A stretch of DNA of 64,000 nt from Malus domestica (lineage: Eukaryota > Streptophyta > Magnoliopsida > Rosales > Rosaceae): NCBI RefSeq assembly GCF_042453785.1, contig NC_091668.1, positions 2,806,501 to 2,870,500 of the forward strand, given 5' to 3'. Within the stretch, counting starts at the first letter, position 1, and each line of letters begins with the position of its first letter. Of this stretch, positions 12,251-25,362 are shown in pieces. Made by a program: the position numbers and the translations under genes. The notes below the pieces were generated by a model. That model worked only from the letters and a program-made list of their open reading frames with translations. It had not been told where the DNA came from and made no database searches.

Positions 12251-15150
12251 AAATAACTAATGTTAACATAACATGACACAAACTTAAAAAAATTGTCCAA
12301 ACTAAAGATAAAATTACTATTTCGAAATTAAAATAAGCATTGTTTATCAAACTGAAAATAAAAAAAAATTCTTTATTTTTTGTTTTGTAATATTATTACT
12401 TAGTTTGTTCAAAAAAAAATTATGAAACAATGGTCAAATAAACATACAATAAAATAAAAAGTAAAAATTGTAATATTTATGGAGTGAGAATAGAGTGATA
12501 TGAGAGATGAGAGAAAATAAAAAAAATTGATGTGAATGAGTGAGGTGAGAGCAGAGAGAAATTTGATGAAAATATGTGAGAGAGAGAAGCTAATAACGGT
12601 GGAGGGAGAAAGAGAGAGAAAAAGTATGTGTGATTGAGTGATGTGACGTGCGTGACAGATTTTTTTTTTAATTTTTTTAATTATTATGTTAAATTTTTGT
12701 CTTTTTTTTATATATTAAAACTTAAGTAATTTTTATTAAAATTTAAGCATTCTTTATTAAATAAAGTTAATGGATGATTTAATAAAGTTAATGGATGATT
12801 TTTTGTTAATAAAAAGTTGAAAGAAACCATTTTCATTAAAGCTCTCTTTATCTAATTAGTAATCGCAATAAGTTTTCACGATGGATGGTGTTATCCACAT
12901 ACTTTTTTTTTACTTTCCAAACAAATATCTTAAATTTTCAATTGTTGAATTAAATGACGTAAATTGAATATAGAGTGTGTGAAAGACAAAATAAATGTAT
13001 GAATAGCACCACATTCAACAATTAACAATTAGACATCAAACCTCACTATAAATATTTATCGTTCGAGTGAAGTTTAATACTTTATTCAATTAAGTAAATT
13101 CGAATATCGCTATACGCATGATTATGTTTTGCAACTGCAATAAAAGCGTCATCTGTATTAAATTCCGTGCTTAATGCTAATGAAATTGCACAGCCTAAAA
13201 AATCGAGCTGTCGTTCATCTTTTCAATCATTGTCCCGTTAGAAGCAAATTCGTTTTCCCTATGGCGTTTAGTTTTACATAAATGAGATTATGAAACATTA
13301 ATTTACTTTCAATTGATTATGGTGGGGAAATATTTGGTTATTAGCTCATGTGAATATAACACGTCGTCACTGATATGCAAGAATGTTTCGATTAAGGTAT
13401 TATTTATTTTTAATTTTTTAGCAAAGGTTACAGTACTATTTATTGAACAAGGATAGAGTAACGACTTGATTGTCAACCATATGAACATAACGTTCATTAC
13501 GTGATTCGGTCATATAAAGATACGTTCCTGACGATATACAATTTTTTTTATTATATATTCTACCTTCTATTCACGCAAAACAAATTATAATTTAATATCA
13601 AACTTACTAGGAAGATATGCACATTGTTATCGATGAAAATGATCATGTGCGCCATGTCATAATTGTTAAATCAGAATGGATCAAGAATCTACCCAACCAC
13701 ATTGTTTGACATTCGGATAACTTAATCAGGCTAATCAAGCTAATGTTGCTGACATATGCGCTTCCGTCATCAACTGCTTCAATTATATACACACTCAGTC
13801 AGCGGAAAAAAATCAACTTCAAATTGTTGAAACGCCCCTTTTGATTTTCGCAATTTCCCACTTTATCACCATTTTTCTTTTTGTTTATGCATTATATTTT
13901 GAAATATATTAATCCAACTTAAACTATAGGACTAACTGCAAGTGACTTTTACTACAATGGTGGAAATGATATAAGTTTCATGACGACGTGGATTCGAACC
14001 CCGTTAGTGGTTAATATACATTTAATCTAACAAAATTTATCGTTTGACAAAAAAAAAAAAACACAAGGACTAATTGCATTTCACATCTTTCATGTCGGTG
14101 AGTATAAAATCCATAACTCTGACATATAAGTCACATTTATAGCATATTAACTACAAAACTAATCAACTTAAGAGATATTTAGACATTCTAATATCTTAAG
14201 TGATAACGTGATAAAATTAAAACCTCACTTCCTATTTTAAAAATCATATCAAATTTTGAGGTGTAATATGTAGTCCTAAATTATATAGTTTTAAATTCCC
14301 AGAACATCCCAGACGGTTTGCTTTGCAACAGAAAATTGTAAGGTTATTATCGTCTTTTCGGTATTTATTTTTGAGGTAAGTAGGTGGAAGGTAAGACTAT
14401 TCTCAGTCAAAGTCAACGAAATAACGGAAAGCGACTTTGGAAGTCACGGTTGCCCTCCACCACAATTGTCGAAAGACCAAATTATCCTGGGAGTTATGTG
14501 GATTTTAATTTCAGTTACAGCTATATACTTTGTGACTGTTTTATTTTTTGGTGAAAAGACTGAATGTTTACATTAAACTATATTTTATCTATTTTTAACA
14601 TATTTACATGGTTAATGAATTTAATGTTTACGGTATAAATTCGATAAAAAAAATACAAGAAGTTTGTAATTCAAGTTGTCCAATATTTATTTATGTATTC
14701 GAGGTTATAAATTTGATTTTTCTTTCATTTAAAATTGCTTGTATAAAAACACATAATAGTAACATATAAAACCAATGCACATGGTGAAGCGTTATAGTTG
14801 TTAGGGACTTCATCTTTGACCCGTTGCGTTTTGATTCAAATTCCCCTTCGGTCTCAATTATTGTAAAAAAAAAAAAAAACTAATTCAAAGATAATAGTAA
14901 CAATTATCCTTTCAATTCATGTCTCGAGTTCGGTTTTTCTCAACCACTACCACTTGAATAAAAACAACCTACTGACATATAAAGAAAATATTAAGAGTTA
15001 GTATTACGTTGTATGATTTAATCTCTTGAGGAAAATAAAAGTGAACATGCAATGTAATACTAACTCTTAATATTTTTATTTTTCAAGTTATTAAATCCGA
15101 AAACTAAGAGACATGGAAAATAAAAATAGGTGCTATGGAGGGCATCACCT
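12251..15150. other. AT-rich intergenic DNA with SINE-like fragments
   Basis: No gene was seen. Two patches look like eroded SINE tails. One has a B-box-like gattcgaacccc at about 13992 followed by an A-run at 14048. The other has gattcaaattcccc near 14834 followed by an A-run at about 14866. Neither has a convincing A box. A 21-bp motif (aataaagttaatggatgattt) is tandemly duplicated at about 12760-12800. A TATA-like tataaaaa at about 15154 could serve the downstream peptidase gene. Confidence 0.5.
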
Positions 15151-15516
15151 CGTATAAAAATGATATATGACAAAAAGGAGACAACAAAGGCACAATCGTA
15201 AATAAGGAAAGAAGCAAAGGCCATTTTCGTCTACAAAATCAGCCCCCTTTCTAATAAAACCTATCGTTCCCAATAGCAGCCCCAACTTTGCGATTTCTGT
15301 CGATTCCGAATCCGCTTGCTCGTGACTCGTGAGTCGTGACTCGCGAGCTTCACTCCCTCTCTCTCTCTCCCTCCGGCAAACCACCTCCGAGTTTTTTTCT
15401 TCACAAACCCTAATTTTCCCAATCCCCAATTGTTTCCCCCAAAACACCTCCAGTTCTGTAACCCCACCTTTCAATTCAACCTTCCCGCTGCCGATTCACC
15501 GTCGTCAACCTCCGCA

Positions 15517-15537
15517 ATGGCATCCATCGCTTGCTAG
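15517..15537 (+). promoter_or_regulatory. Short upstream ORF in the leader of the thylakoidal peptidase gene
   Basis: ATG GCA TCC ATC GCT TGC TAG is a six-codon frame ending 77 bp upstream of the main start codon at 15615. It lies in the CT-rich region that should be leader sequence. Whether it is transcribed and affects translation is inference. Confidence 0.4.
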
Positions 15538-15614
15538 GGTTTCCTAGATCCATCCCGTCACTCTTCGACAGCACACTGCACCACTACCTCACCAACCTAA
15601 TCAAATTCATAGTT

Positions 15615-17469
15615 ATGGCTATTCGTGTCACCCTGAGCTTCTCCGGCTATGTGGCCCAAAACCTTGCATCCTCGGCAAACCTCCGCGCGGGGAACTGCCG
15701 AGGATTTCACGAATGCTGGGTCAGGTCTCGGGTATTAGGATCCAGCCAGAAGCCCGATATCAACCCCTCTGTCCCCGTCCACAATTACCAGACCCAATTC
15801 TCCCGCTCGAAGCATTCGTCGGCCGCCGTTAGGCCATTGCCGTCGCTGTACACCGCCCTCGCCGAGGAGATTCTAGGCGAGAGCAGCAAGAGCCCGATCT
15901 TTCTGGGGTTGATCTCGCTTCTAAAGTCAACGGCTATCGCCACCGGCGTCTCTTCGGCTCCGGCCGCCATGGGGATTTCGCCGTTTAATGTCAGTTCGAT
16001 CATGCCCTCTTTACAGGCATCGAAGTGGCTGCCCAGCAACGACACCGTCCCTGAATCGATAATGAAGGAAGTGGATAAAGGTGGAACCTTGTGCGTGGAC
16101 GAGGTTGCTCAGGCCTCGCAGCTGGCTAAGAAAGACTTGGGCAGGACCGGGTTTTTGTCACGATTGTTGAATTCTTGCTCGGAGGACGCTAAGGCTGTGT
16201 TCACTGCTGTTACAGTTAGTGTATTGTTTAAGTCCTTCTTGGCTGAGCCCCGATCGATTCCCTCCACTTCAATGTATCCCACTCTCGATGTGGGTGACCG
16301 AGTTTTGGCGGAGAAGGTTAGTTCACGTTCGAATTTTCGCCATCTTTTAATTTGTTCAATGTTGGTTTTCTGATTGATTGATAGTTTATATAGTCTTGGT
16401 TAGTACAATGTGAATTTGAATTGGGATATGGAAATTTATGCTTGCAAGCTCTACTTGGTGAATTAATAAATGTGGAAAATTTTCTTCTGTTGGTGTGTGA
16501 AATCGATTACGTGTAGGACATTATATTCTCAACCAGATTCTCAGTTCAGCTGATATCTTCTCTTCCTTTGATGAATCAGGTTTCATATTTCTTTAAAAAT
16601 CCTGAGGTTTCAGATATAGTAATTTTCAAGGCACCTCCAATCTTACAGGTAATGTATATAACTACATTTTGTAAGAATCTTTCACTTGCACCCTTAGTTA
16701 CATTTGGTAATAAATTTTTGCATGGGTTGCTGACATTTTTTCTTCTTCTGTTTTGTTGTGTACTGTGTAGGAAATTGGTTACAACTCAACCGATGTATTC
16801 ATCAAAAGGATTGTAGCTAAGGCTGGAGATTGGGTCGAGGTAATAATCTCTTTAGTCTTCGTATAAGTTCATAGCTCAGGCAATCTATTCAAAAAAATTG
16901 AAAAATTATATGCCTTGGTTTTTGACGTGTTATTTACCTGGATTTCTATTGATCAGGTTCGCAACGGGAAGTTGCTTGTCAATGATCTTGCTCAGAATGA
17001 AAATTACATATTGGAGCCGCTCAATTATGAAATGGATCCAGTGGTAGGCATCCTCTTCTGGCTTCTCATTGATTTCTTTTCCTTCAGTTGATTTGGATAC
17101 GGAGAGACATGGACAATTGCTTACAAAATTGTGACCTGCTTGCCTGATTATGCAGCTTGTTCCAGAAGGCTATGTCTTCGTATTGGGAGATAATCGCAAC
17201 AATAGTTTTGACTCTCATAACTGGTACGTCTAAGCTCTTAGTTTAGCACATTAAGATCATTATCCTTCCAACTGAATTGTTATATCTTCGTAACCAAAAA
17301 AAGAATTATCGCATTGCTGACATGTTGATGTTGTTTACTTGTTTTCAGGGGTCCACTTCCTGTGAAAAACATTCTTGGCAGATCGGTGTTTCGCTACTGG
17401 CCTCCTTCCAAGGTGTCTGACACCACGTTTGAACCACAAGGACCAAATAACACCGTTGCAGTTTCTTGA
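15615..17469 (+). CDS. TPP: Thylakoidal processing peptidase (type I signal peptidase), chloroplast
   Basis: Six exons: 15615-16316, 16580-16648, 16771-16839, 16957-17043, 17156-17223 and 17349-17469, all GT..AG and in frame, 371 aa. This is an S26 signal peptidase that cleaves thylakoid transfer peptides in the chloroplast. The long Ser-rich N-terminus of about 190 residues fits a plastid transit peptide plus plant-specific extension. A membrane segment (about 195-212, [17 protein letters not shown]) precedes the catalytic part. The catalytic Ser is Ser219 in SMYPTL, the general-base Lys is Lys269 in [10 protein letters not shown], and the conserved [14 protein letters not shown] box follows. 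The start is the first in-frame ATG; the frame is open upstream to a TTG but without an ATG. Length and exon pattern match Arabidopsis TPP1/2 as I recall them. Confidence 0.95.
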
Positions 17470-18121
17470 CCAGTTGCCCTCTGTTTGCAAGGGGATGACC
17501 TCAGAATACATTCTTGTTCTCTTATCAAGATAGTGAATTGACTTACACCACTCTTTTGGCTCGTTTTCGAGCACTTTGAAGATGATTTGGATGGATAAAC
17601 TTATCCATCAGTCTGAGAATCTGTATGAAATTTAAACTTACTCTGAACGAAGAAAAGAAAGATGAAGCTGAAGTGTTCAACTTATATGATTCATCAAATT
17701 ATTTTGTTCTTATATGTTGTTGGGAGGTTCAGCTGCCATACATGATGAGGTTTCAGCACCTGTGAGGAACCAAACGTCCGAAGGAAGGGGAAGATTCATC
17801 TGGAAATGCAGCACCTCTCGTGCCGGGTGAAGGTCTGATCGCCTTTGATGCTGGTGGGGATGATTCTTGTCATACGAAGAGACGGAGATGGTTCGCGGAT
17901 GGTAGCCGCAGATGTTTCTTTGCAGTTATGCTGAAAGCTTGCCCATGAATTGAACCTGACCTCCCTTTTTTCCTGTTGCCTGTAGGCTTTGCTTGCTTCC
18001 TTCGAAGCATCCGTGTAAAATGACGTCTTTGGAGTTCTGCTGTTCCATTTTATAAGACGCATTGTTCATCTGTGTAAATCGTTGTTCGTTAATAATCCGA
18101 TCAAACTGCTTAGTCGGAATT
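17470..18121. other. 3' flank of the peptidase gene
   Basis: This probably contains the 3' untranslated region. It is less AT-rich than its surroundings to about 18060, but the frames are short and no separate gene is supported. Confidence 0.45.
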
Positions 18122-18124
18122 TTA

Positions 18125-18704
18125 GGGTCTGTTTGATACTCTACTTGAATTTAATTTTTTAAACTCAAGAATAATTTTCAAGTTTTAGATCTTAAAAACT
18201 TGTTTAATAGAGTTATTTTCAAAAACTGAAGAATAACTAAAAGCTATAGTTTATTTTTTAAAAACATAAAAAGTGAGTTTTTAGAAACTTTAAACTAAAC
18301 TTAATTATTTCTTTTCCCTCCGTCTTTCTATCTCACTTCAAATCTCTCTCTCTCTCTCTCTCTCTCATCTTTTTTTTTTATACTTTTTTCGTCATTCTTC
18401 TAATCTGCTATCTTCATTTCTCGGTTCTTTCTCTCTCTTCTTCATTTCTATTTTGTCTGATCCTCTCTTCTATCTCTTTCCTTCAATCATCTCTTATTTT
18501 CTTTCCTCCTTTCTCTTCTTTCTCCCTCTCCTGCGACCCCCCTCTTTTTATATTTCTTTATCTAGCTTAAGTCGTAAGATTTAAAAAATTTAAATCGCAA
18601 TCCAATTAAGTTTTTGAGTCTTAAAAAAATTGTTTTTAAGAAATGTTCTTAACAAATGTTTTGAAAAATGATAAAAAATTTCAAATAGGATATCAAGCAG
18701 ACCC
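18125..18704. mobile_element. Tourist-like MITE with TTA target duplication
   Basis: The terminal inverted repeats are gggtctgtttgatact at the left end and, on the reverse strand, gggtctgcttgatatcc at the right end. Each end is flanked directly by TTA (18122-18124 and 18705-18707), the 3-bp duplication expected of PIF/Harbinger elements. The 580-bp body has no coding capacity and contains CT-rich microsatellites (about 18347-18374). Confidence 0.85.
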
Positions 18705-18707
18705 TTA

Positions 18708-19199
18708 ACTTTTCTTCTTGTGCTAATGCATCAAGGGAACGATTTCAATTCTATTTTTGTTCAACTACATGAAATGTTTTGTTTGGATATATGAATCCGA
18801 ATTGAACCAAAAAGATCAAACTGCCCTCTGTTCAATTTAGTCATGCCATATTCAATTTCACCACACCAAATTCTTTTTAAGAACCAGAAATACTAACAGA
18901 TGCATTTCTATTTCGTCTGGCCACTAGCGTTAAAAATCGAACTCAAGACGTTCTGTATAAAATTTGGACTAAAAGTACAAATCCTCATCCCTACTCAATG
19001 AAAAATGAAACTAATTGTAGCAGCCAAATGAAAAAAATTTAAAATAAGATAACCGGCAGGTAAAAAAAATAACGGTCTGATGAGGAAGGTTATCCCATCA
19101 TCATTGGAACCCAAAACGCAAACACGGCGGTGAGAGAGTGGGACTCGATCCCTTCCGCTTCAGTCAGTCGTTGACGAATCAAAACATACACAAAAAACG
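18708..19199. other. Promoter-side region of the TIN1-like gene
   Basis: No gene seen. The last 100 bp before the start codon at 19200 is less AT-rich and probably includes the leader. No clear TATA box was identified. Confidence 0.45.
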
Positions 19200-19338
19200 A
19201 TGAGGACCGGCGGCGCCACCGTCTCCCTCCTCCTCTTCCTCTGCCTCCAGTTCCCGCTTCAATTAATTCTCGCTTTCAATTCTTCCTCTCTAAACGACGA
19301 CACTCTAATCTTGCAGGTACTCTCTCTTGTCGATCTCA

Positions 19339-19376
<38 letters not shown>

Positions 19377-20845
19377 TTTTTCTACAGCTCTGTGATTTTT
19401 AATTTCTACTTTTCTTTCCATTTTTTGGTGAATTTTGAAGGAAGTTCTGAAGCAAATCTCGGCCAAGCACAAGTGGGATTTGCAGGACGTGAGGGTCTCC
19501 AGGCTGGATGTGGGCAGGGTCCGATTCGGGAGCGCCCAGCGGTACGAGTTCCGGGTCGGATTCGGGAAGATCCACGTCGGCGTCTTGTTCTCTGACGACG
19601 TCGCTTCCTGGAAGAAGTTCAGGAAACCCAGGACCCATTTGGGGTCTCTCGTTCAGGAGCTCAGCTCCATGGCCGTTGTCGACACCTTCGAAGTGGAGGG
19701 TCCGTTTGAGTTGCGGGTCGGCGGCGCTCACGAGCTCTCGCTTTCATTGCCGGTAAGCTCAATGCTTAATCGATGCTTAATTCAATGCTTAATCGAACTT
19801 GAATTTCATAATTATGTTAGTTGTCTTGATTGGTTCTCATCAGTTTACAAATGATTCGATCAAAAAGAGAACTTCTTCACTAAATTGTCACTAAACCGGC
19901 ACTTAACGAACACGAAAAATCTGTTTTATTGTGCTGTTTATTGCCCCATGTATTGAAAATTTGTAGAATTCTATTTCTGCATACTTCGAAAGTGTTTCCG
20001 AACTGGTTTTGATTGACACTATAGCTCACTTGTTGCTCGTTTGTAGTTTTCGGACAATTTCATGTACAAATAGCTTGAGCAATTTCGTTTATATATTGTA
20101 GATGAACACTACATATAATGGGTTGAAAAGGATTCTTGTTGGTGAAGGCATAACCGTGGAGGTAAGCAGAGCGATCGAAGTCTCTGTGTTTCATGTGTCT
20201 GATCTTGGTTTATCATCAAATGGCAGTGGTGCTACTAAGGAGAGGAGTGAGTTTTGGTCCATTGGGCATTCATACTGTGCCCCATTAGTTCCGATTCGTG
20301 TTTTTGGGCAGGCAACATTGGTTGCATACAAGACTCGAAATCATGATGCCCACATTGAAACTAATTTTATTTCCAAGGAGATAGTTGAATTGTTGCCAGA
20401 GAAGTGCTACAGAAGTCATGCATACAAGAAGCGGCCTTGCCCCATTGATTCTTTAAGTTTGAGGATATCTATGCTGGAAAGAATTTGGAAAGGCTTTCTT
20501 GGTGATAGAATTCGCCAGAACAAATTGTCGGGATTTGTTGAAGGAAAAATCAAAGCTTCAACTATTGTCCGCTTCAAGGTAGAGCTCAAATTGGATTTTC
20601 GGAGGGTTGGTGCACTCCATGACAAAGAAGGGTGGAGAACTAGGCCAGCTGTTCAACGGGTTTGGTTTGAAGTTTTGGCGAGAGTTGAATTAAAGAGGGT
20701 TAAGCCTCTCTTTGTTAGAAAGATTAGGCCCTTCATTGTAGCTGATTCAGTTGCATGGAGTAGTTTGACGTCAAATATTTCCTTTACCAAGTCCGGATCT
20801 GTCCTTGGCCCTCCAGAGGCGTTAACACTGGATGTGAAGTGGTAG
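19200..20845 (+). CDS. TIN1: TIN1-like (TUNICAMYCIN INDUCED 1) secretory-pathway protein
   Basis: Three exons: 19200-19316, 19441-19752 and 20102-20845, in frame, 390 aa. Residues 1 to about 25 form a signal peptide (basic start, then VSLLLFLCLQFPLQLILAF). The rest is soluble, with the conserved-looking blocks RRYEF/RYEFRVGFGK, LKRILVGEGITVEV, LLPEKCY, CPIDSLSLRISML and the C-terminal PPEALTLDVKW. The order of these blocks matches what I recall of the plant-specific TIN1 family, an ER protein induced by unfolded-protein stress and linked to pollen surface morphology in Arabidopsis. No enzymatic motif is visible. Intron 1 begins with a long CT repeat (about 19341-19376). The family name is recall, so a search would be needed to fix it. 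Confidence 0.8.
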
Positions 20846-21582
20846 AGTAAACCTGTTGTAAAGTATTCTTTTTTGAGAATGTTTTGCAGATTAAGGCGAC
20901 AAGGCGTTGTTTGTGCCCATGCCCTTTTTCTATATGATGGATGAAACAGTACATGCCAATTGTTCGATAGCACTCTCGATTGCTCCTGTAAGTAAATTGT
21001 TAATTAAGAAAACAAACGTTATACAGATTGATGACTTGATATTAGTTTGATCTTATTTCGCTTTCGACTTTATAATCTGATATAGTCAGGATCGTTTTTG
21101 TTGGATCGTTGCCTCTGCGATCGCTTGAGTCTCATTTTCATTGCATAATCTTTTTCCCTCATGAATTTTTGGTTTCGGTTTTGGTGGATACTCACTGTAT
21201 ATATGTTGGATGAAAATGGTTAGTCTAGAATAATATGTAATCATCATAGGGAAACGATTCCCGCACTCTGATTTTCTCCAGAGTGCGGAAATCATTTCCC
21301 CTTATCATATTGCCCTTCATTTTGAAGTTTAATATCATGTGTTATGAAATGCATTTCATAATATGGGTTCTCTTAATAATGTTGATAATCATTACAATAT
21401 ATACTATTCATTCATATACCGACAAGTGCCGTCCACACTCATTTTTGTCTCTGACACACCTCTTGTTAATTTATATCCTTTGATCTCTTGCAATTTATTC
21501 GATCCGATGACCGAAAATTGAGAGAGGTCTGTGAGATGTAAAAAATGGTGTGTAGACAGCACCACCCTAAAACAAACCCTAA
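20846..21582. other. Convergent intergenic region
   Basis: This lies between the 3' ends of the TIN1-like gene (plus) and the NPF transporter (minus), so it should contain both untranslated tails and terminators. A short inverted repeat (ccgcactctgattttctccagagtgcgg) at about 21261-21288 could form a hairpin. No coding region is supported. Confidence 0.5.
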
Positions 21583-24500
21583 CTAGGCTTTAACCATTTC
21601 AACCTTCCCACTGTAATCACCTTCCTTAATCACTTCTACCTTTTTGTACTTATACCAAGATGCACAAACCACATAACCTCCAAAATTAAGCACACTGAGC
21701 CCTGCCAACAACCAATAGAAATAGTTCAGCTTATCTCTGTTCAAATTATTGCTAGCCAGCCACCCGCCGCTGACTTTATTCACCACCTCCACCACCACCG
21801 TGCTCAAGAAATACCCAAACGCAATCGAACACCACGATATGGCGGTGCTGAGAGACTTCATTCCGACCGCACTCTCAGCATAGAAGAACTCCAGAAGCCC
21901 TACCAATGTAAACATATCTGCAGCTCCGAAAATTGCATACTGCAGCCCCAGCCAAAAAACACTCATCGGCAGTGGCTCTGCGCTGTCGACCATGTTGTGT
22001 TGAACCGCTACGTGTTTGCGGCGAGTTTCTACGAGTCCGGCCACCGCCATGGAGATAGCAGAGAGCACTAGCCCAACTGCGATGCGCTGGAGGTGGCGTA
22101 TCCCGGTTGGGATCCCGGTGATTTTTCGAGCGATTGGCACAAAAATTCTTTCGTAAATCGGGATAAGAAAGAACATGAAGGTTAAAGGGATTGCTGGGAT
22201 TGAAGGGCCAGGAACTTTGAATCCGAGCAGATTACGGTTCATGGTTGTGCTCTGTTGGATTGAGAAGGTCTGGAGTTGCGCCATGCATGTGTTCATGAAG
22301 ACAGTACTTAATATGATTGGGAGCATGCGGATTAGGAGCTTTGTTTCTTCAACTTGTGTAACAGTGCATAGGCTCCATGATCCATGTACTGTAGGTGTTG
22401 ATGCACCGTCAGCCGTAGTGCCACTGGAGATTGCTGCGTGGTCCAACCATCTGATATGTATTTCATAAGCACTTTTAACTTTTTCTATCAAACATTATAA
22501 GAAGCGCTTTTCGTTATATACAAGTGCTTCCATTATAAAAACACCGTCAAAACAAGACTTTTAGTAGTTTTGTCTTACAGTTCGAATAGAGGAAATTTGT
22601 AAGTGTAGACAATCTCGATTTACCTGAATTGATCTGTTCTCTGAAGAATTTCATGTTGTTCACCTGCTTCTTTGTCATGGATCTCATGCAACTCCTCTGT
22701 ATTCTCAGGAATTTGAAGTTTTCGGTTTTTGATGGCAACCACACAAACCTGAACAATCAAGAACAAACTTAATCAACCTCTAATTACGCATTTATGAATG
22801 AAAGTAATTGGCTCCTAACTCAGACAGTGTCTTTTCTTAAATATTAAAGTTTGACTCGTCTGCATAAATTTGTGATTAATTACCTGTAGGATACTCAGGA
22901 GGGGACTTCCCTTGGGAACATTGTTTCTATAGAGTGACTTTCCCATGCACACGAAAAGAAGAGCAAAGAGAACTGCAATGGTGCACACAACAAAGGACAA
23001 GTCCCAACCATGGTTGGTGCTGATCCAGACCACAAAAGTGACACCAAAAATAGCTCCAATGGTGAGGCTGAACAAGAACCAGTTGAAGAAGCTGGACAAC
23101 TGTGCTGCTCCCTTAGGGTCCTTCTCGTCGTATTGGTCGGCTCCCAGGGCCGGCAAAGCTGCCTTGACGCCGCTGGTGCCTAAAGCCATTAGGTAGAGTC
23201 CGGTGTAGAGCATTGCAAGTTGGCTTGTGTTTGGAGCCTCACACTGGTACATTTGGCTTGGCGCAACACCTTTGCAAGGGAATGGCCTTAGTTGAGGGAA
23301 GTGTGCTTGTATTGTTAACAGACCAAGTCCCTGCGAATTTGTAAATTAATAAATGATTAGTTTTAGCCTTTCTTTTCGATGAATTCTAGCATCAGTTGCG
23401 TATACACAAATAAACTTATTATAATCATTTTTTTCCCCAAAATAAGAACGATCAGGATTAGCTCATGAAGAAGTAGCACTCTTTTTTAACTAAATTTGTT
23501 AGTTTACTGGTTTGTAAGAGGGATAGGACTGCTAAGTTCCCATGTAAGTACTGTTTAATTAAGTGACATGATGTCATCATGATTGTCTGCATGCTGGATC
23601 ATCAACCAACCGTAGCCACATGATATCATCAGCTATCATGGGGTTTACCAATGATCTTCTGGCTCTCCATTAAGTCTAAAATTAGATTATTCCTTTTGCA
23701 TTAATCAAATATTTGTAGGCCGACAAGGCGCTTTTATGCCCTTTTTTTAGGTTGGGTTGCTGGATACGGGATCCTGGTAGTAGGCTGGACCAACATCCAG
23801 CCGAGAGAGGGCAGCCTTTAGAAATATGTGAATTTTAACGAAAAGCACCCGGTACTGTTCACTTTAACGAAAAATCACATTTTTACACTAAAAAGTCAAT
23901 CCTGGTACTATTCATTTTACCCTTTATTTTGTCCTTATCATTAAAACTCAAAGTTTTCAAGCCTTTTTCATTAATTTTCCTTTAGAAATAAACAGGCTTT
24001 GGCTTCTTTTCTAAAGTTTCACTAAAATTGATTATTTTGGTCTTTGCCAGATGCAATATGCTATTCGAAGAAGATTCTTTTTAAGGAAAACTAATTAAAA
24101 GAGCTTGAAAATTTTGAGTTTTAATGATAAGGACAAAATAAAGGGTAAAGTGAATAGTACTAGGATTGACTTTTTAGTGTAAAAATATGGTCGTTAAAGT
24201 AAACAGTACTGGGAGTTTTTCGTTAAAGTTCTCTTCTTTTTATTAGGTGACCCTGACTACACACCAATATTCAACCTATGGCTGTCAAAACAACGTATCT
24301 TTCATCCCGCTTTAAGCAACTGTGAACTGTTTATAACACACATAAAAGATAATGCTAGGGTGACTAAATTTGTAGACAAAATTTTGTAAACTAAATAACA
24401 TGAAAGTTGATGATTGAATTATTTTTAAGTGTTGATAAACGTGCATGCTAATTCTTATTGGTGACACATAATTTAGTTTGCAAATTTTGTATATAAATTA

Positions 24501-25158
24501 GGCTCTCTAGCATTACACACTCAAATATACCATGTGATAACTGTTGTATATACAAACAAATAGACCACCATTAAATAACAATATATAGTAAAAATGTCTT
24601 ATTTTCTTTTAGAAGATACTTACCACCAATTCAATGCAGATGAAGACGACACAAGTTTTGAATCTCGACCAATAAGTATCAGAGATGAAGCCACCAACTA
24701 GGGTTAGTATAAATGCAGTCCCCATGAAGTTGGTAAGAGTGGTGGCAGACTTTGTCAAGCTCAAGTTCATATATCCATAGAAATAAGTCACAAGGCTCAT
24801 AGCATTTGCAATAAACGCCATGTTCTCGAGTCCCTCCGTCGCTGCACGCATGCACGTAAATTCAGCATGAATAGTAATTACGTACTTAAAGAGAAACTAA
24901 AATCTAAAAAAGGAGTAAATATGATAATTTCAATCGTAAAAGTTACCGAAAACGAAAAGTGCAGCTCGATTTCCTCCTAGCCTTGCTGCAGCTGCCTGCT
25001 TAGGCTTGCCTTCAAACCTTTGGCAGATATCGGCCTGTTCATATATAATCTCATATTAGGGTTTTAAAATGACAAATAAATATGGGATCATATAAATGAT
25101 CTTAATAATTTTCTTTCTGTTGAGCTTGAATGGTGCCCCTAGAAAGGTGAATTACCAT
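21583..25158 (-). CDS. NRT1/PTR family (NPF) transporter, NPF4-like
   Basis: Six exons on the minus strand: 25158-25156, 25034-24947, 24841-24624, 23330-22884, 22748-22624 and 22450-21583, all GT..AG and in frame, 582 aa, a normal NPF length. It is a proton-coupled major facilitator protein with about 12 membrane segments. The first helix carries EGLEN in place of the family's ExxE[K/R] motif, a change I also recall in NPF4 members that move abscisic acid, gibberellin or nitrate. The C-terminal WLASNNLNRDKLNYFYWLLA block is typical of NPF. The first exon codes only for the initiator Met: a TATA box sits about 100 bp upstream and there is no other ATG between the expected transcription start and 25158. 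A longer in-frame start at 25311 lies upstream of that TATA box and is less likely. Subfamily and substrate are tentative. Confidence 0.9.
23829..24231. mobile_element. MITE inside an NPF intron
   Basis: Long arms of about 150 bp are inverted copies of each other. The left arm (23829-23992) includes taacgaaaaatcacattttt and tcaatcctggtactattca. The right arm (about 24085-24231) contains the reverse complement with substitutions. It lies wholly within the intron 23331-24623 of the NPF gene and leaves its splice sites untouched. It is the same family as the copy at 10890-11140. Confidence 0.8.
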
Positions 25159-25256
25159 TGTGCCTTGAAGTGTAGGAGGAGGGAGCCTGGTCTTCCGACT
25201 CTTCTGAGTTTTGTGGAGGTTGGCTGATGGTTTGATACTGATACCCAAAAAGGAAT

Positions 25257-25264
25257 ATATATAG
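25257..25264 (-). promoter_or_regulatory. TATA box of the NPF transporter
   Basis: On the minus strand this reads ctatatatattcc, about 100 bp upstream of the proposed start codon. It implies a transcription start near 25228 and a leader without upstream ATGs, which favours the start at 25158. Confidence 0.55.
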
Positions 25265-25362
25265 AGACGTACGGATGCTTTTCTGGACAAATGATAACAA
25301 AAAGGAATCAATTGGCATCTTGGGATTTTGGAAGACTTGCTTGGCCATATTTTGTTTCTTAG

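Noticed and set aside
15145..15474. A 109-codon frame on the minus strand upstream of the peptidase
   Set aside because: It lies opposite the leader and promoter of the peptidase gene, has composition expected from CT-rich leader DNA, and shows no domain.
25139..25348. Longer N-terminal extensions for the NPF protein
   Set aside because: The extended frames start upstream of the likely TATA box (25257-25264) and would make the protein longer than the family norm.
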